Shown here: piece after piece, positions 6,240-8,528 of the stretch | Layout: every line of letters begins with the position of its first letter | Numbering within the stretch: the first letter of the stretch is position 1 | Assembly: GCA_005888465.1 (NCBI GenBank) | Contig: VAYJ01000071.1 | Location: 4,774 to 13,301, forward strand | DNA: 8,528 nucleotides | Direction of reading: 5' to 3' | Source of the DNA: Actinomycetota bacterium | GTDB taxonomy: Bacteria > Actinomycetota > UBA4738 | Notes under the pieces: model-generated | The model's database searches: none | Seen by the model: only the letters and a program-made list of their open reading frames with translations | What the model was told of the DNA's origin: nothing | Position numbers and translations under genes: made by a program

Positions 6240-7423
6240 CCCCCATCGCCGCCCTCGGAGGCGGCATCCTGCACGCCCTTCGGCTGAGCTTCGGCATGAC
6301 ATGGGAGATCCTGTGGGCCCTGATCCTGGGGTTCGCGCTCTCTGCGGTCGTCCAGTCGGTCGTGTCCAAGGCCGAGATGACGCGCCTGCTGCCCGACGAC
6401 CGCCCGCGCACCCTCGTGATCGCGTGCGGGCTCGGCGCGGCTTCGAGCTCGTGCTCCTACGCCGCGGTCGCCCTCGCCCGGTCCCTCTTCCGCAAGGGCG
6501 CGAACTTCACGGCCGCCATGGCGTTCGAGATCGCCTCGACGAACCTCGTGATCGAGCTCGGCATCATCCTGGCGCTCCTCATCGGTTGGCAGTTCACGCT
6601 CGCCGAGTTCGTCGGCGGACCGATCATGGTCGTGCTCCTCGCCGTCGTGTTCCGGACGTTCCTGCGGCCTCCGCTCCTCGACCTCGCAAAACGTCAGGCC
6701 GAAAAGGCCCTGCGCGGGCAGATGGAGGGCCACGCGGCGATGGACATGTCGGTCTCGGGCGGATCGATCTGGTCGCGCATCACCTCGGCACGGGGGTTCA
6801 CGGCAATCTCGCACTCGTTCGTGATGGAGTGGGCGGCGATCATTCGCGATGTCGTCATCGGCCTCCTCATCGCGGGCGCCCTGGCCGCGTGGGTGCCGAA
6901 CTCGTTCTGGCAGGGGTTCTTCCTGGTCCACCACCCCGTGCTCGCGAAGCTCTGGGGGCCGCTCGTCGGACCAGTGGTATCGATGCTGTCGTTCGTGTGC
7001 TCGATCGGCAACGTGCCACTCGCGGCCGTGCTCTGGAACGGCGGGATCAGCTTCGGCGGCGTGATCGCGTTCATCTTCGCCGACTTGATCATCCTGCCGA
7101 TCCTGAATATCTACCGGAAGTACTACGGCGCGCGGATGAGCCTGTTCCTCCTCGCGACGTTCGCCGCGACGATGGCCGTGGCTGGCTACGTCGTGGAGAT
7201 CGTCTTCGGCGTCCTGCACCTGGTGCCAACGGGACCACGCCATGCGAAGGTGCTCGAGTCGACCGTGCACCTCAACTACACAAGCGTGCTGAACATCGTG
7301 TTCCTGGTGGTCGCCGCGGTGCTCGTCGTCCGGTTCCTGCGCACCGGCGGACCGGCCATGCTGAAGCAGATGGACGACCCGAACGCGGGCGAGCACGGGC
7401 ACGAACACCATCACGGGTCCTGA
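6236..7423 (+). CDS. ArsP_1/DUF318-type permease with His-rich C-terminal tail
   Basis: This 395-residue polytopic membrane protein resembles the predicted-permease family that includes ArsP (organoarsenical efflux) and YraQ. Two related hydrophobic halves are visible, with family-like glycine/serine/cysteine loops: CGLGAASSSCSYAAVALA (Cys64, Cys73), FTAAMAFEIASTN (91-103), and in the second half FVCSIGNVPLAAVLWNGG (Cys255) followed by GGVIAFIFADLIILPILN. I count roughly eight membrane segments, with a polar loop near 148-182. The last ten residues, EHGHEHHHGS, contain five histidines and could bind metal. The ATG at 6236 overlaps the csoR stop (ATGA), so expression should follow CsoR control. 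Given the regulator, export of copper or a soft-metal or thiol-metal species is the simplest reading, but the substrate is not established for this protein. ArsP-like organoarsenical export is an alternative. Confidence 0.85.
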   Translation: MTPIAALGGGILHALRLSFGMTWEILWALILGFALSAVVQSVVSKAEMTRLLPDDRPRTLVIACGLGAASSSCSYAAVALARSLFRKGANFTAAMAFEIASTNLVIELGIILALLIGWQFTLAEFVGGPIMVVLLAVVFRTFLRPPLLDLAKRQAEKALRGQMEGHAAMDMSVSGGSIWSRITSARGFTAISHSFVMEWAAIIRDVVIGLLIAGALAAWVPNSFWQGFFLVHHPVLAKLWGPLVGPVVSMLSFVCSIGNVPLAAVLWNGGISFGGVIAFIFADLIILPILNIYRKYYGARMSLFLLATFAATMAVAGYVVEIVFGVLHLVPTGPRHAKVLESTVHLNYTSVLNIVFLVVAAVLVVRFLRTGGPAMLKQMDDPNAGEHGHEHHHGS

Positions 7424-7435
7424 GCCGGTAGCTCA
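7421..7435 (+). terminator. Short hairpin over the permease stop codon
   Basis: TGAGC (7421-7425) and GCTCA (7431-7435) pair around a 5-base loop and include the stop codon. The stem is only 5 bp and no T-run follows, so this is a weak candidate for the operon end. Confidence 0.25.
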
Positions 7436-7627
7436 ACCCCACAAGTTGCGCGGGCCGATCCCGGTCGCCATCGAGACGTCGGGCACGATCGTCGCGAGCT
7501 CCGAGCGGCGGCCGAGGGCCAGCCCGAGGCTCCTTGGTTGGCTTGCTCTGAGAAAAATAGGTCAAAGTCAATATATTGCGACTTCGAGATAATTCCGCAC
7601 AGCATCCAGACCACCACCCCCGCCACG
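7436..7627. other. Intergenic stretch with an AT-rich island; no gene supported
   Basis: No convincing gene is seen between the permease and the lipoprotein. Bases about 7551-7597 are conspicuously AT-rich for this window and contain AAGTC (7565-7569), the palindrome AATATATT (7570-7577) and GACTT (7580-7584), an imperfect dyad. On the minus strand a short frame ends at TGA 7435-7433 with the tail SELATIVPDVSMATGIGPRNLWG broken from any start; it reads like a protein C-terminus, but I do not recognise it. It may be a decayed gene end. Confidence 0.4.
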
Positions 7628-7640
7628 CCCGCGGCGCGGG
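7628..7640 (-). terminator. GC-rich palindrome just after the lipoprotein stop
   Basis: CCCGCG (7628-7633) and CGCGGG (7635-7640) are exact reverse complements around one base, beginning 1 base past the lipoprotein stop on the minus strand. As a hairpin it would have a 4-bp stem with a 5-base loop. There is no T-run, so termination is only plausible. Confidence 0.35.
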
Positions 7641-7641
7641 G

Positions 7642-8152
7642 TCAGTACTTCGCGAGCAGCTGCTGGATCAGCGACCGATCCTCGTCGAACGAGATGTCCG
7701 CCGTCACCGAGACCAGAACGTCGTGGGGGCTGAGCGCCGCCATCCCGCCCGGTTTGCCGTTCGAGATCTCGAACGCGGTCGTACCGAGCCCGCTCACCGT
7801 CGTGGTCGTCCGATTTCCCCCGCCGGAGGCGCTTCGGAGTGCGGCGAACTCGTCCGGCGTGGCGAGCCCCATGTTCAACACGACGATCGTGGAGGGGTTC
7901 GCGTTCGCGAACTCGCAGCTCACGCCCTCCAGGGGCGCGCCGAGCGACTTCGTCGTCGTGACGCCACCGACGTACGGGTCGACGAACGACTTCACCTCAC
8001 TGCAGGATCCGGGAAGAGCCGCCCGTGCCGGCCCGCCGTTCGTCACCTCCGAGGGTTGGGAGGGAACTCGGACCGGCGCTGCTCGTGGTGGTCGCGCCGC
8101 TGCACGCCGCTGCCACGATGGCGAGCACGCCGAGGAGCAACAGCCGCCTCAT
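7642..8152 (-). CDS. Small putative lipoprotein, apparent frameshift between lipobox and body
   Basis: The gene should start at ATG 8152, which overlaps the stop of the upstream Clp N-domain gene by 4 bases (ATGA). That frame encodes a lipoprotein signal, MRRLLLLGVLAIVAAAC, with the lipid-accepting Cys17, then a Ser/Thr/Gly/Pro linker (SGATTTSSAGPSSLPTLGG). It then runs into unlike sequence and stops at 7997-7999. A different frame, open from 8046 to the TGA at 7642-7644, encodes a 134-residue body with Cys15 and Cys44 and a segment VSGLGTTAFEI, resembling small surface lipoproteins of the DUF3558 kind. I infer these are one gene interrupted by one extra base (or two missing) in the linker, between about 8104 and 8046. 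Joined, it would be about 170 residues, anchored outside the cytoplasmic membrane. The function is unknown. The body frame has no credible start of its own: GTG 8046 would give no export signal. Confidence 0.65.
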
Positions 8153-8528
8153 TCGGAATCCTCCTCGTCCCTCTCCTCGGCGGCGAGCTCCTCGATCCGC
8201 TTTCGCACGGCATCGATATCGATCCCCCAGATCCCCAGCGCGTCGGCGACGTTCGCGTCAGCGCCAACGATCAAGCCAATGAGGATGTCGGAGGGCTCGA
8301 TCAGTTCGTGCCCGAGATCCCGGGCAGCGTCCGCAGCGAGCTCGAGCATCCGGTGCGCGTCGACCGAGAGCGCGCTGAGGAAGACGCTTCCGGGCACTGG
8401 CTCCTCGATGGAACGACCCCCGGCGTATCCGGCTAGGAGTTGGAGGACCTGCTGACGGACGCGATTGAGGTCGGCGCCGAGCTTCTGCAGGACCTGGGCG
8501 GCGACCCCCTCTCCTTCGCGGATCAGCC
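8149..8528 (-). CDS. Clp N-domain protein lacking AAA+ modules, ClpC2-like (5' partial)
   Basis: The frame enters at the right edge (first full codon 8526-8524) and gives 125 visible residues to TGA 8149-8151. The first part, LIREGEGVAAQVLQKLGADLN followed by RVRQQVLQLLAGY, is very close to the second repeat of the ClpC N-terminal domain as I recall it. After a linker (GGRSIEEPVPGSV) comes a second, more divergent repeat: AHRMLELAADAARDLGHELIE, PSDILIGLIVGADANVADAL, and a third helix pair ending VRKRIEELAA, with an acidic tail EERDEEDSE. The stop follows directly, so no Walker A/B ATPase module exists downstream. The GTG at 8397 would begin after the first repeat and is not the real start. 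Stand-alone Clp N-domain proteins such as mycobacterial ClpC2 bind ligands or substrates of ClpC; this could act similarly as an adaptor or decoy, which is inference. It shares an ATGA overlap with the lipoprotein gene, so the two form an operon. Confidence 0.88.
   Translation of the reverse strand, partial: LIREGEGVAAQVLQKLGADLNRVRQQVLQLLAGYAGGRSIEEPVPGSVFLSALSVDAHRMLELAADAARDLGHELIEPSDILIGLIVGADANVADALGIWGIDIDAVRKRIEELAAEERDEEDSE

Noticed and set aside
6140..7414. Long minus-strand open frame over the permease
   Set aside because: The product is His/Arg/Glu/Asp-rich repeat-like sequence typical of an antisense frame; the plus strand encodes a clear membrane protein.
7424..7500. tRNA-like bases (GCCGGTAGCTCAACC, and later GGGCCGATCCC)
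   Set aside because: No acceptor stem, anticodon arm or proper T-arm can be closed at tRNA spacing.
7538..8455. A long open frame on the plus strand across the lipoprotein and Clp N-domain genes
   Set aside because: Its protein is low-complexity Ser/Ala/Pro/Arg with no domain, and the opposite strand has recognisable coding sequence. It is a GC-driven antisense shadow.
1..8528. CRISPR array, insertion sequence, integrase or attachment-site pair
   Set aside because: No regularly spaced direct repeats, transposase or integrase motifs, or matching terminal repeats were found on reading both strands.

Overview
The window is GC-rich, dense bacterial DNA with short intergenic gaps. GTG starts, TANNNT -10 boxes only 6-9 bases from the start codon (leaderless-type), a CsoR repressor, a zinc-finger rhomboid and ClpC-like N-domains all suggest an uncultured Actinomycetota-like organism. 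That assignment is inference: there is no rRNA or marker gene here. GC content was judged by eye, not counted.

Layout, left to right. (1) 2-2276, plus strand: the 3' part of an MFS exporter, then a rhomboid protease with an N-terminal zinc-binding module. (2) 2277-5807, minus strand: a MoaD/ThiS-like domain fused to a five-Asp-box propeller (its stop abuts the rhomboid stop), a thioredoxin-fold redoxin, and a secreted six-Asp-box sialidase-like protein whose signal peptide and body lie in different frames. (3) 5808-5969: a divergent control region with one promoter per direction and a CsoR-type operator, a 19-base dyad, over the plus-strand promoter. (4) 5970-7423, plus strand: a CsoR-family copper sensor overlapping by 4 bases an ArsP_1/DUF318-type permease with a His-rich C-terminus. 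(5) 7424-7641: a non-coding stretch with an unusually AT-rich island. (6) 7642-8528, minus strand: a Clp N-domain protein without a following ATPase (5' end outside the window), overlapping by 4 bases a small lipoprotein gene that also has its signal peptide and body in different frames.

The most coherent unit is the csoR-permease operon. The sensor has the complete copper-ligand set and sits under its own apparent operator, so the permease is probably made under copper (or similar soft-metal) stress; no copA ATPase or copper chaperone is in view. The other notable items are the MoaD-propeller fusion with an internal Gly-Gly, and the two separate frame breaks just after export signals. The frame breaks are either indels in the assembly or gene decay. 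I see no rRNA, tRNA, CRISPR array, transposase or integrase.
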